A stretch of DNA of 40,732 nt from Acidobacteriota bacterium. GTDB taxonomy: Bacteria; Acidobacteriota; Vicinamibacteria; Vicinamibacterales; UBA2999. The notes beneath the pieces are model-generated. The model was not told where the DNA came from and did not search any database. It saw only the letters and a program-made list of their open reading frames with translations. The translations under genes were made by a program, and so were the position numbers. Positions 1 to 6,985 of the stretch are shown in pieces; the stretch's first letter is position 1; each line of letters starts with the position of its first letter. The stretch lies in contig JADZCN010000102.1 of NCBI GenBank assembly GCA_020851565.1, positions 1 to 40,732 on the forward strand, read 5' to 3'.

Positions 1-2
1 AG

Positions 3-515
3 ATCGTCCGCCAGCACCGGCGCAAGGTCTTCAACATCGCCTACAAGTTCACCGGCAAGCACGACGAGGCCGAGGACCTGACGCAGGACATCTTCCTGAA
101 GATCTTCAAGTCGCTGCACACCTTCGATCGGCGCGCGAACTTCCAGACGTGGCTGGTGAGCGTGTCGCGCAACCTGTGCATCGACCACTACCGCAGCGTC
201 CGCAAGGAGCGCGAGACCATCGATCGCGACGTGGACGCCGGCGAGCTGATGCCGGCGGCCACCACGCCGAGCGCCTATGCCGAGCTCGAGACCCGCGGCC
301 GCGTGGAGTTGCTGCGGCGCGCGATGGCGGAGCTGCAGCCCACGCTGCGCACGGCGGTGATGCTCCGCGACATCCAGGAGCTCTCCTACCAGGAGATCGC
401 CGACCGGCTGAACCTGCCCGAGGGGACCGTGAAGTCCCGCATCAATCGCGGCCGCACCGAACTGGCGCGCCAGATCCAGCGGCTGCGCGACGAACTCGAA
501 GGGGTACGAGGATGA
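3..515 (+). CDS. ECF-like RNA polymerase sigma factor, 5' end cut by the window
   Basis: The reading frame is open from base 3 to the TGA at 513-515, so the true start lies upstream and about 170 residues are visible. The first part matches sigma region 2: a core-binding helix with DEAEDLTQDIFLKIF, then FQTWLVSVSRNLCIDHYR, the usual -10 recognition helix. The last third matches region 4, with LSYQEIADRLNLPEGTVKSR as the helix-turn-helix that reads the -35 element. A variable linker of about 45 residues separates the two, as in ECF (group 4) factors. Its TGA overlaps the ATG of the STAS gene (ATGA), so the two are probably translationally coupled. No anti-sigma factor is visible; it could lie upstream of the window. 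Family assignment is firm; the regulon is unknown. Confidence 0.93.
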   Translation: MVRQHRRKVFNIAYKFTGKHDEAEDLTQDIFLKIFKSLHTFDRRANFQTWLVSVSRNLCIDHYRSVRKERETIDRDVDAGELMPAATTPSAYAELETRGRVELLRRAMAELQPTLRTAVMLRDIQELSYQEIADRLNLPEGTVKSRINRGRTELARQIQRLRDELEGVRG

Positions 516-853
516 ACCTCACGACCGACCGATCCCAAGACGTGGCCATTGTCCGCATCGGCGAGACCCGCATGATGTACCCGCTGCTGCAGGACTTCTC
601 CGGCGCCGTGTCCAGCCTGCTGGCCGGCGGGGACCGCAAGGTCCTCATCGACCTCTCGAAGGTCACCTACGTGGACTCGGCCACGATCGGCTGCCTGATG
701 GACCTCTACCGCCAGACCACGGCCGCCGGCGGCGTCCTGCGGCTGGCGGGCGTGCAGAAGCGGGTGGAGACCATGCTCACCATGACCGGCGCGCACAACT
801 TCCTGAAGATGTACCCGGACGAAGCGAGCGCGGTGCAGAGCTTCGGGGCCTAG
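512..853 (+). CDS. STAS-domain protein (anti-sigma factor antagonist-like)
   Basis: This 113-residue protein is essentially one STAS domain. It has the expected order of strand, helix and strand, then the conserved loop VDSATIG. Ser56 in that loop is where SpoIIAA-type antagonists are phosphorylated by an anti-sigma kinase. The ATG at 512 overlaps the sigma-factor stop codon and is preceded by GAGG, so it is preferred over upstream in-frame starts, which would run through the sigma gene. In the family, unphosphorylated STAS protein binds the anti-sigma kinase and frees the sigma factor. Finding it directly after a sigma factor suggests partner switching, but no HATPase-type anti-sigma gene is present in the visible part. 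STAS proteins also act in stressosome and transport contexts, so the exact partner is open. Confidence 0.88.
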   Translation: MNLTTDRSQDVAIVRIGETRMMYPLLQDFSGAVSSLLAGGDRKVLIDLSKVTYVDSATIGCLMDLYRQTTAAGGVLRLAGVQKRVETMLTMTGAHNFLKMYPDEASAVQSFGA

Positions 854-855
854 CC

Positions 856-1122
856 ATGCGCAGCATCAAGACCACCACCGGCGCCGAGATTCCCCTCGAC
901 GGCGACCTGCTCGCCATCCTCGAGGCGCTCTTCCACGAGGTCACCGCGAAGGTGCTCGAGGGCGGCAGCTACGAGGACATGAACCGCGAGATCAACCACC
1001 TCGTGTCGCAGATGTCGGACGAGGAGCTGCGCTCCTACCTGGCCGAGAGCCTGTTCCTGAACCAGGTGAAGTACGAGAACGACCGGCTCGAGAGCTACAT
1101 GCGAAAGCTGCAGAAGAAGTAG
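856..1122 (+). CDS. Unknown 88-residue acidic helical protein
   Basis: I do not recognise this family. It starts two bases after the STAS stop codon and ends 22 bases before the radical SAM gene, so it belongs to the same apparent operon. After a short N-terminal strand-like stretch (residues 1-14) it is predicted by eye to be almost wholly helical, rich in Glu, Asp and Leu, with a basic C-terminus (RKLQKK). It has no cysteine, no signal peptide and no membrane segment. A small protein just upstream of a radical SAM/SPASM-type enzyme is the usual RiPP precursor position. However, this protein lacks a recognisable leader/core division and is rich in charged helix, so a regulatory or adaptor role linked to the sigma/STAS pair is equally possible. 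Confidence 0.75.
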   Translation: MRSIKTTTGAEIPLDGDLLAILEALFHEVTAKVLEGGSYEDMNREINHLVSQMSDEELRSYLAESLFLNQVKYENDRLESYMRKLQKK

Positions 1123-1144
1123 CCGATCGCGCCGATCGGGCCAC

Positions 1145-2512
1145 ATGTCAGAGAACTATCTCGCCAGCCGCTACACCTGCTCCTGGCCGCATTCCATCGC
1201 CGTGATGCTCTGCGACGGCCGCATCGTCTGCGGCTGCGCGGATCCGTATGCGAAGCGCGTGCTCGGCGACTTCCGCACCTCGTCGCTGGCCGACATCTGG
1301 CAGGGCCCCACGGCGCGGCAGCTTCGGGTCGACCTGAACGGCGGGGGATCCCCGTTCTGCGGCGACTGCCCGCTGAAGCTCCCGCTCGGGGCCGACGAAC
1401 CGGTCCCCCAGCGCGACGTGAACGTGGGACCGCTTCCGAGCCGGCTGTACATCGAGTGCACGGCCGCCTGCAACATCTCGTGCTTCCAGTCGTGCTGCGC
1501 GCCAGAGACCGGCATCACCCGCACGCGGCAGGCCGGCATGCTCGACTGGGACGTGTTCACCCGCGCGGTGGACGAGGCCGGGCCCTCCCTCGTGCGCATC
1601 GACTTCTTCAACTACGGCGAGGCGTTCCTCCACAAGCGCGCCGTGGAGATGTGCGAGTACATCAAGGCAAAGTTCCCGCACATCTACCTGTACTCGAGCA
1701 CCAACGGCCTGGCGCTCACCGAGGAGAAGGCGCGGCGCCTGGTCCACTCGGGCATCGACGAGGTGACGTTCTCCATCGACGGTGCGTCGCAGGACACCTA
1801 CGTGAAGTACCGGCAGCGCGGCAATTTCGACAAGGCGATCGCGAACCTCCGCGCGATGGCCGACGAGAAGCGCAAGGCCGGGCGCGACGTGCCGCACCTG
1901 AACTGGCGCTACATCCTCTTCAACTGGAACGACTCGGACGAGGAGATGAACCGCGCGCGGCAGATTGCCGCGGAGGTGGGCGTGGATCGGCTCTGCTGGG
2001 AGATCACCGACCACCCAGAGGACTCGTACTCGCGACGCTTCGCCCCGGGCACGCCCGACTACGAGCGGATCCGCCACGAGGTGTGGGACATGAGCGGGCT
2101 GGGCAACGCCATCCCGGGCACCACGCCCCGGGCGCAGATTGATGTTCGCACGCTCGTTCCCGGCTTCCCCCTCCGCGCGAGGGCGGCGCAGCCCGTGAAG
2201 GTGAAGACGCGCGTGAAGAACCTCTCCGCACGGCCCTTCCGCGCGCAGGCGAGCTACGGCCGCCGGCTGGTGCGCCTGGGCGCGCAGCTCGTGGGCGCGG
2301 ACGGCACGATGATCAACCGCGATCACGCGCGCGCGTGGCTGCCCGGCGATATCCCGCCCGGCGGCACCGCGGATGTGGAGATCGAGGTGCCCGCCCCCGA
2401 GACGCCCGGCCGCTACGCCCTGAAGTTCGACCTGGTGAGCGAGGGCATCGACTGGTTCGAGAAGTGCGGCTCACAAACGACGACCAGGACACTCGTCGTT
2501 CGCGAGCCGTAG
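1145..2512 (+). CDS. Radical SAM protein with N-terminal SPASM-like cysteines and a C-terminal beta-sandwich
   Basis: 455 residues in three parts. Residues 10-80 look like a SPASM/Twitch-type cluster domain: C12, C23, C29, C31, the landmark IWQGP at 51-55, then C72 and C75. It is placed before the radical SAM core rather than after it. The core starts near residue 98 with C105, C109, C113, C117 and C118. Later landmarks are FNYGEAF (a GGEP-like loop), SSTNG and VTFSIDGAS. The likely SAM-cluster motif reads CNISCFQSCC, spaced C-x3-C-x3-C instead of the canonical C-x3-C-x2-C. Residues about 335-450 form an Ig-like beta-sandwich resembling sugar- or ligand-binding modules. It is the last gene after sigma/STAS/88-aa. 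The substrate is unknown. The stop codon TAG lies inside the GTAGG head of a REP-like element. Confidence 0.85.
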   Translation: MSENYLASRYTCSWPHSIAVMLCDGRIVCGCADPYAKRVLGDFRTSSLADIWQGPTARQLRVDLNGGGSPFCGDCPLKLPLGADEPVPQRDVNVGPLPSRLYIECTAACNISCFQSCCAPETGITRTRQAGMLDWDVFTRAVDEAGPSLVRIDFFNYGEAFLHKRAVEMCEYIKAKFPHIYLYSSTNGLALTEEKARRLVHSGIDEVTFSIDGASQDTYVKYRQRGNFDKAIANLRAMADEKRKAGRDVPHLNWRYILFNWNDSDEEMNRARQIAAEVGVDRLCWEITDHPEDSYSRRFAPGTPDYERIRHEVWDMSGLGNAIPGTTPRAQIDVRTLVPGFPLRARAAQPVKVKTRVKNLSARPFRAQASYGRRLVRLGAQLVGADGTMINRDHARAWLPGDIPPGGTADVEIEVPAPETPGRYALKFDLVSEGIDWFEKCGSQTTTRTLVVREP

Positions 2513-2651
2513 GCCGCGCTCCGCGCGGTAGGCGCCACTTAGTGGCGCGGGCGCTCGCTTCGCGAGCGTAGGATCGCCGAGAGACTGATTGGGCGGTTGG
2601 CGAATCCCCACGGTTGCGCAGCAACCGCCTACGGACCGAAGGGCTGCCTAC
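2509..2651. repeat. Cluster of REP-like GTAGG hairpins between convergent genes
   Basis: Five GTAGG heads lie in 143 bp. Three are on the plus strand (2509-2513, 2528-2532, 2568-2572) and two on the minus strand (2632-2628, 2651-2647). Most are joined to short perfect hairpins: stem CCGCGC at 2514-2519 with 2523-2528; CGCCAC at 2533-2538 with 2542-2547; CGCTCGC at 2552-2558 with 2562-2568; CGGTTGC at 2611-2617 with 2621-2627. A GTAG head followed by a short stem is the hallmark of REP sequences mobilised by RAYT (TnpA-REP) transposases; none is encoded here. The outermost heads provide the TAG stops of both flanking genes. The hairpins may also terminate or protect both transcripts. Confidence 0.75.
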
Positions 2652-3613
2652 GGTTCCCGCGACGCCGTGTAGGCCGCGATGGCAATCATGTCGTCGAGGG
2701 TGAGCGTCTCGACCGCCGCCTCCATGAGCGCCGCCCACGGCCCGTTGCGCGAGCCGTGCTTCAGGTCCCACAACTGCCGCACCGTGTAGCTCGGTGATCG
2801 CCCTGCCAGTGGCGGCACGGGCCCGAGTCCCTTCAGGTCGACGCCGTGGCAAACGCCGCACGCCACGGTGCGTCCGTTGCCGCCGGTCCTCACCAGCGCC
2901 TCGCCCGCCTTGATGCTGCCGACGGGCACGTAGGCCACGAAGCCCGACGCGCCGTCCCTGAGCTCGGTGCGCGCGAGGTCCTCCGGCATCTCGATGATCC
3001 GCTGGCCCAGCGGCTCGGTGCCCGACGTGGGCACGTGCATCCAACCCGCGATGCGCGTCCGCGGGACCTCCCGCGCCTCGACGACCCGGATCCACCTGTG
3101 ATATGGAATCGAGGCGAAATACTCCGCTGCAGTGCGGATCTCCTCGTCCGTCGCCGCCTTCGCGTCGGCAATCATCGCGATGGGCGGCCCCATCTTTGGC
3201 TCGCTGCTCTTGCGGGCGCCGCTCTTGAAGTCGGCCATCTGCTGGATGATGTACGCCGCCGGCAGGCCCGTGAGCGAGGCATTCTCCGGACGCCCCTGCC
3301 CATTGGTCAGGTGGCAGAAGCCGCAGGCCCGCATCTCGGGCTTGCGCCCGTGTGCCACGGAGGTCGGCATGGGCGGATGAGCGTCCGGGTGCCAGTCCGG
3401 CGGATTGAACGCATCGCGCGTCTCCGCCACGGTGACGGACCGGTCGCTGCCGGGTACGCGCCGCGGTGTCGGGTCCAGAGCGCCGGGCGCGGCCGGCGGT
3501 GTACCGGGCGCGGGTGGTGTGTTCACGGTGAACGCCCATGGCGGCGGCGCGAGGACGGACTGCGCCCACACGGGCGCGGCGCTGAGAATGAGGACGGCGA
3601 GGAGTAGGCGCAT
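2648..3613 (-). CDS. Secreted diheme c-type cytochrome (cytochrome c4-like)
   Basis: 321 residues. Residues 1-17 are a clear Sec signal peptide ending in VWA-Q, followed by a Pro-rich linker to about residue 80. Two heme c sites are present: CGFCH at 97-101 and CGVCH at 252-256, about 155 residues apart, each in a class I cytochrome c fold. Candidate axial methionines include Met141 and Met147 after the first site and Met297 or Met309 after the second. The layout matches diheme periplasmic electron carriers that accept electrons from dehydrogenases. Its own redox partner is not adjacent. The start is set by the signal peptide; there is no Shine-Dalgarno, and an 8-bp tandem array begins five bases upstream of the ATG. 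The stop lies in a REP-like GTAGG head. Confidence 0.88.
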   Translation of the reverse strand: MRLLLAVLILSAAPVWAQSVLAPPPWAFTVNTPPAPGTPPAAPGALDPTPRRVPGSDRSVTVAETRDAFNPPDWHPDAHPPMPTSVAHGRKPEMRACGFCHLTNGQGRPENASLTGLPAAYIIQQMADFKSGARKSSEPKMGPPIAMIADAKAATDEEIRTAAEYFASIPYHRWIRVVEAREVPRTRIAGWMHVPTSGTEPLGQRIIEMPEDLARTELRDGASGFVAYVPVGSIKAGEALVRTGGNGRTVACGVCHGVDLKGLGPVPPLAGRSPSYTVRQLWDLKHGSRNGPWAALMEAAVETLTLDDMIAIAAYTASREP

Positions 3614-3617
3614 CGAA

Positions 3618-3673
3618 GTTCTCGGGTTCTCGGGTTCTCGGGTTCTCAGGTTCTCGGGTTCTCGGGTTCTCCC
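3618..3673. repeat. Tandem array of seven 8-bp units (GTTCTCGG)
   Basis: Seven consecutive 8-bp units fill exactly 56 bp, five of them identical and two with one or two changes. The array begins five bases from the ATG of the cytochrome gene read on the minus strand. The reverse complement of the same unit (family AGAACCCG) recurs at 29853-29964 and 32517-32604. Confidence 0.9.
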
Positions 3674-3707
3674 CGGCGCGATCGCCCGCTCCCGTCGCCC
3701 TTGCCCA

Positions 3708-4352
3708 CTACTCCGCCACGATGGGCGCGACGCAGTCGCGCTCGGTGTCGGCGACGATCGGCATCCATCGCGAGAAGTCTGGCGCAGCGGCCAGCATCAT
3801 CACCGGGGAGAGCGCCTCGGGCGTGAACGGCGAGCCGACCGGCGAGGTCACGCGCGCGGCCAGGGCCTGGCGGAAAGCCAGGAACTCGGGCATGTCGAAG
3901 ATCACGAAATACAGCTGGCGCGTCGAGCCCGGCTGCGACTCGCGACGGTAACCCATGCAGCGCGGGCTCACGCGCGCGCGGTCGAGGCCGGTCTCGCGCG
4001 CGAGGGCCACCAGTTCGTCAACCGGCACCGGGGCGCCGGCAAGCTCGGTCGCCAGCACGAGGGCAATGCCGGGCATGTTCGGCGTGCTCAACGACTCACC
4101 AGCCCGTGAGAAGACCTGTCGGAATAGACGGAGCGGCAGCTCGGCCGGAGGCGCGAGCGCGAGCACCGCGCGATCCCCTTCGGCGCCGGGATCGGGTGTG
4201 AGCGTCCAGGAACCCAGGTGCTCCGCGCGCACCGTGTAGGGTTCGGCCCGCGTCACGTCGAGGGAGCGCATGAAGAGATAGGCCACGCCGGCCAGCAGGG
4301 CGAGGATGACGGCGACCTTGACAAGGGCGGGCGTGCGGCGGGATGCGGGCAT
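3708..4352 (-). CDS. Unknown membrane-anchored periplasmic protein
   Basis: 214 residues, family not recognised. A basic N-terminus (residues 1-9) is followed by one hydrophobic helix at about 10-28, giving an N-in membrane anchor or uncleaved signal with the rest in the periplasm. The remainder is a mixed alpha/beta domain with two cysteines, in RCMGY and in DCVAP near the C-terminus, which could form a disulfide. It is divergent from the ADOP permease gene. The ATG at 4352 lies eight bases after a TACAAT box (4366-4361, minus strand) with no Shine-Dalgarno between them, so the mRNA is probably leaderless. No function is proposed. Confidence 0.75.
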   Translation of the reverse strand: MPASRRTPALVKVAVILALLAGVAYLFMRSLDVTRAEPYTVRAEHLGSWTLTPDPGAEGDRAVLALAPPAELPLRLFRQVFSRAGESLSTPNMPGIALVLATELAGAPVPVDELVALARETGLDRARVSPRCMGYRRESQPGSTRQLYFVIFDMPEFLAFRQALAARVTSPVGSPFTPEALSPVMMLAAAPDFSRWMPIVADTERDCVAPIVAE

Positions 4353-4354
4353 GC

Positions 4355-4417
4355 GGAGCTATTGTACCGACGCCGCGCGCCCGTCCCGTCTTTCGTCCCT
4401 CCCGCAACAATAGCTCC
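4355..4417. promoter_or_regulatory. Divergent promoter region with a perfect 11-bp inverted repeat
   Basis: GGAGCTATTGT at 4355-4365 is repeated in inverted form as ACAATAGCTCC at 4407-4417, 41 bp apart. The left arm, read on the minus strand, holds the TACAAT box eight bases before the start of the 3708-4352 gene. The right arm carries CAACAAT reading towards the permease gene at 4511. The arrangement suggests two outward-facing promoters with matching -10 regions. No convincing -35 was found for either. Confidence 0.5.
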
Positions 4418-4510
4418 CGTCGCAGTTCCCTCCCGTCGCCCATCCCTCCCGACGTGATCGCCTCCTCCCGACACAACCGTTTGGCCACCGCGCCCGTCCA
4501 ACCGCCAGCC

Positions 4511-6985
4511 ATGACCGCCCTCACAGCCGCCCTTCGGCAGTTCCGCCAGCACCCGACCTTCGCGCTGGTCACGGTCCTCGTGCTCGGGCTCGGGACCGGT
4601 GCCGCGACGACGGTGTTCAGCGTGGTCGACTCGGTGGTCCTCAGGCCGCTGCCTTATCGGACGCCGGATCGGCTGGTGGCCGTCTGGGACACCAACGTGG
4701 CGCAGGCCCTCAGCCACGATCCGATCTCACCCGTGAACTTCATGGACCAGCGGGCGCTCCCGGTCTTCGAGGACGCGGCCGCCTGGTGGCGCCCCGGAAT
4801 CAACCTCACCGACCCCGGCAAGGATCCCGTGCGCGTGAACACCATCGAGGTGAGCGGGAACCTCTTCGATGTCCTGGGCGTGCGGCCGCAAGTCGGCGAA
4901 GGGTTCCCTGCCAATGGGCCGCTGTTCGCACGAGGCGAGTTCGTTGCCGTCATCAGCGATCGCCTCTGGCGCTCGCGCTACGACGCCGACCCTGCCATCG
5001 TCGGCCGGCCGCTGCTCTTCAACGGCGAAGCCTATACGGTCGTCGGTGTCATGCCGCCGAAGTTCCACTACCCGGACGACGTGGACGTGTGGCAGCGGCT
5101 GCGGTGGGACATGACCCAGCACAGCCGGCAGGCGCACTTCATGGAGGCGGTCGCGCGGCTGAAGGACGGCACCACCATCGAGCAGGCCCAGGGGGCCATC
5201 GACGCCTTGTGGACTCGCCTCGAAATCGAGTTCGGCAACTCGGCGAACAGCCCGGGGAAGGGCTGGGGGTCGAGGCTCGTTCCCCTCCTTGACGAGGAGC
5301 TTGGCTACTACCGCCCCGCCCTGATGGTGCTCTTCGGCGCCGTGGGGCTGTTGCTCCTGATCGGCGTCCTGAACGTGGCGTCGCTGCTGCTCACGCGCGC
5401 GCTGTCTCGCGAGCGCGAAATGGCGGTCCGGGTGGCCATTGGCGCGTCCCCGCGGCAGCTGGTCGAGCAGCTGATGGCCGAGAGCCTGGTGCTCTCCGCC
5501 GCCGGGGCCGCGCTGGGCGTGCTCGCGGCCACCGTCACCCTGCCTCTCATCGTCCGCGTGATGCCGGTGGAGATCCCGCGGCTGGACGAGGCTGGCGTGG
5601 ACCCGCGAGCCCTCGGCCTGGGGCTGCTCGTCGTCGCGGTGACCACCGTGTTCTTCGGGCTCGTCCCGGCGCTCCTGCTCCTGAGAAACCAGATCGCCGT
5701 GAATTTGAAGTCGGGCGAGCGTGGCAGCTCAAAAGGCGCACGGCGACTCTATTCGGCTCTCGTCACCGCCGAGGTCGCGCTGGCCTGCGCACTGCTGGTG
5801 AGCTCGGCGCTGCTCGTGCGCACCGTGCGGCACATGATGGACACCCCGATTGGCGTGCAGGCCGACCACACGCTCATCACCACGGTACAGCTGACCCTGC
5901 CAGAGGCGCCGCAGGGCACGCCGGTCCGCGAGCGATGGCTGCCCGTCGCCGACACACACGCACGCATCCTCGAGGCAATTCGCCAGCGGCCGGGCGTGGA
6001 AGCCGCGGGCGCCAGCAACTTCCTCCCGCTCGAGATCGGCTGGCGCCAGCCGTTCGTGCTGGACGGCCAGCCCTGGCCGGCGCGAGAGGACGATGCTCCA
6101 CAGGCCCAGATGCACAGCGTGAGCGAGGGGTACTTCGATGCGATGGGCGCCAGGCTCGTCTCCGGACGCTCGTTCACGGCATTCGACAGCGCGGACGCGG
6201 CTGGCGTGGTCGTGGTCAACGAGTCGTTCGCACGGCGCCATCTCGAAGGGCGCGGTGTCGGAGCCGTCATCCGCCTGGCCACCACGGGCGTCGGCCCCCT
6301 TGGGGTGAACCTCACGGCCAGGCAGCAGCATCACGAGGGCGGATTGCCCTTCGAGGTGATCGGCATCGTCAAGGACATCCGCAACGTCCCGCTGGGACAG
6401 GCGACCGAGCCGGCCTTCTTTACCTCGACGCGGCAGTTTCCGTTCTCGGAGGTGTTCATCGCCGTTCGCGCCAGAGACACCACCAGCGCGATGGCGGCCA
6501 TTCGCGAAGGCCTCAAAACCGCAGCGCCTGAAGTGCCGATGGCGGCGGCGAAAACCTGGGGAGACCGCTTTGCGGCCCGAACCGCTGAGCCGAGGTTGCT
6601 GATGAGCCTGTTGCTGGTCTTCGGCGCGCTGGCGGCGCTGCTCGCCGCTCTTGGCGTCTACGGGCTGCTCTCGTGGGCCGTAGCGCTCCGCACCCGCGAA
6701 CTGGCCATTCGCATGACGCTGGGCGCCCGTCCCGCCGGGGTGGGTGGCATGCTCGTCGGCCAGAGCGCCGTCCTGGTGGTGGCCGGCCTGGCGTTGGGCG
6801 TGACGATGGTGAGGCTCGCGGAGAGTGCGCTCTCACGGGTGCTCTACGGGGTGACGCCCGCGGACGCCGGGGCAACGCTCGCGGCAACGACCATCCTCGC
6901 GGCTGCGGCACTCGTGGCCTGCGTGCCACCCGCGCTGCGGGCGATGCGCGTGGACCCGGTTCAGTACCTGTCGAAGGCCGACTGA
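4511..6985 (+). CDS. ABC transporter permease, ADOP type (duplicated MacB/FtsX)
   Basis: 824 residues from the ATG at 4511, chosen because the typical ADOP N-terminus (a short helix then a membrane segment at about 17-40) begins here; upstream in-frame codons are low-complexity. A MacB-type periplasmic domain follows (about 45-250), then an FtsX three-helix block from about 270 containing SREREMAVRVAIGASP. A second periplasmic domain spans about 420-690 and a second FtsX block begins near 695 with RTRELAIRMTLGARP. This tandem layout in one chain, without an adjacent ATPase gene, is the acidobacterial duplicated orphan permease pattern. Such proteins are thought to act in MacB-like efflux or envelope export, but substrates are unknown. 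Its 3' end overlaps the asparaginase gene by 25 bp on the opposite strand. Confidence 0.9.
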   Translation: MTALTAALRQFRQHPTFALVTVLVLGLGTGAATTVFSVVDSVVLRPLPYRTPDRLVAVWDTNVAQALSHDPISPVNFMDQRALPVFEDAAAWWRPGINLTDPGKDPVRVNTIEVSGNLFDVLGVRPQVGEGFPANGPLFARGEFVAVISDRLWRSRYDADPAIVGRPLLFNGEAYTVVGVMPPKFHYPDDVDVWQRLRWDMTQHSRQAHFMEAVARLKDGTTIEQAQGAIDALWTRLEIEFGNSANSPGKGWGSRLVPLLDEELGYYRPALMVLFGAVGLLLLIGVLNVASLLLTRALSREREMAVRVAIGASPRQLVEQLMAESLVLSAAGAALGVLAATVTLPLIVRVMPVEIPRLDEAGVDPRALGLGLLVVAVTTVFFGLVPALLLLRNQIAVNLKSGERGSSKGARRLYSALVTAEVALACALLVSSALLVRTVRHMMDTPIGVQADHTLITTVQLTLPEAPQGTPVRERWLPVADTHARILEAIRQRPGVEAAGASNFLPLEIGWRQPFVLDGQPWPAREDDAPQAQMHSVSEGYFDAMGARLVSGRSFTAFDSADAAGVVVVNESFARRHLEGRGVGAVIRLATTGVGPLGVNLTARQQHHEGGLPFEVIGIVKDIRNVPLGQATEPAFFTSTRQFPFSEVFIAVRARDTTSAMAAIREGLKTAAPEVPMAAAKTWGDRFAARTAEPRLLMSLLLVFGALAALLAALGVYGLLSWAVALRTRELAIRMTLGARPAGVGGMLVGQSAVLVVAGLALGVTMVRLAESALSRVLYGVTPADAGATLAATTILAAAALVACVPPALRAMRVDPVQYLSKAD

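Noticed and set aside
149..511. N-terminal extension of the STAS gene back to 149
   Set aside because: It overlaps the sigma-factor region in another frame and is Arg-rich noise; the STAS fold begins at ATG 512.
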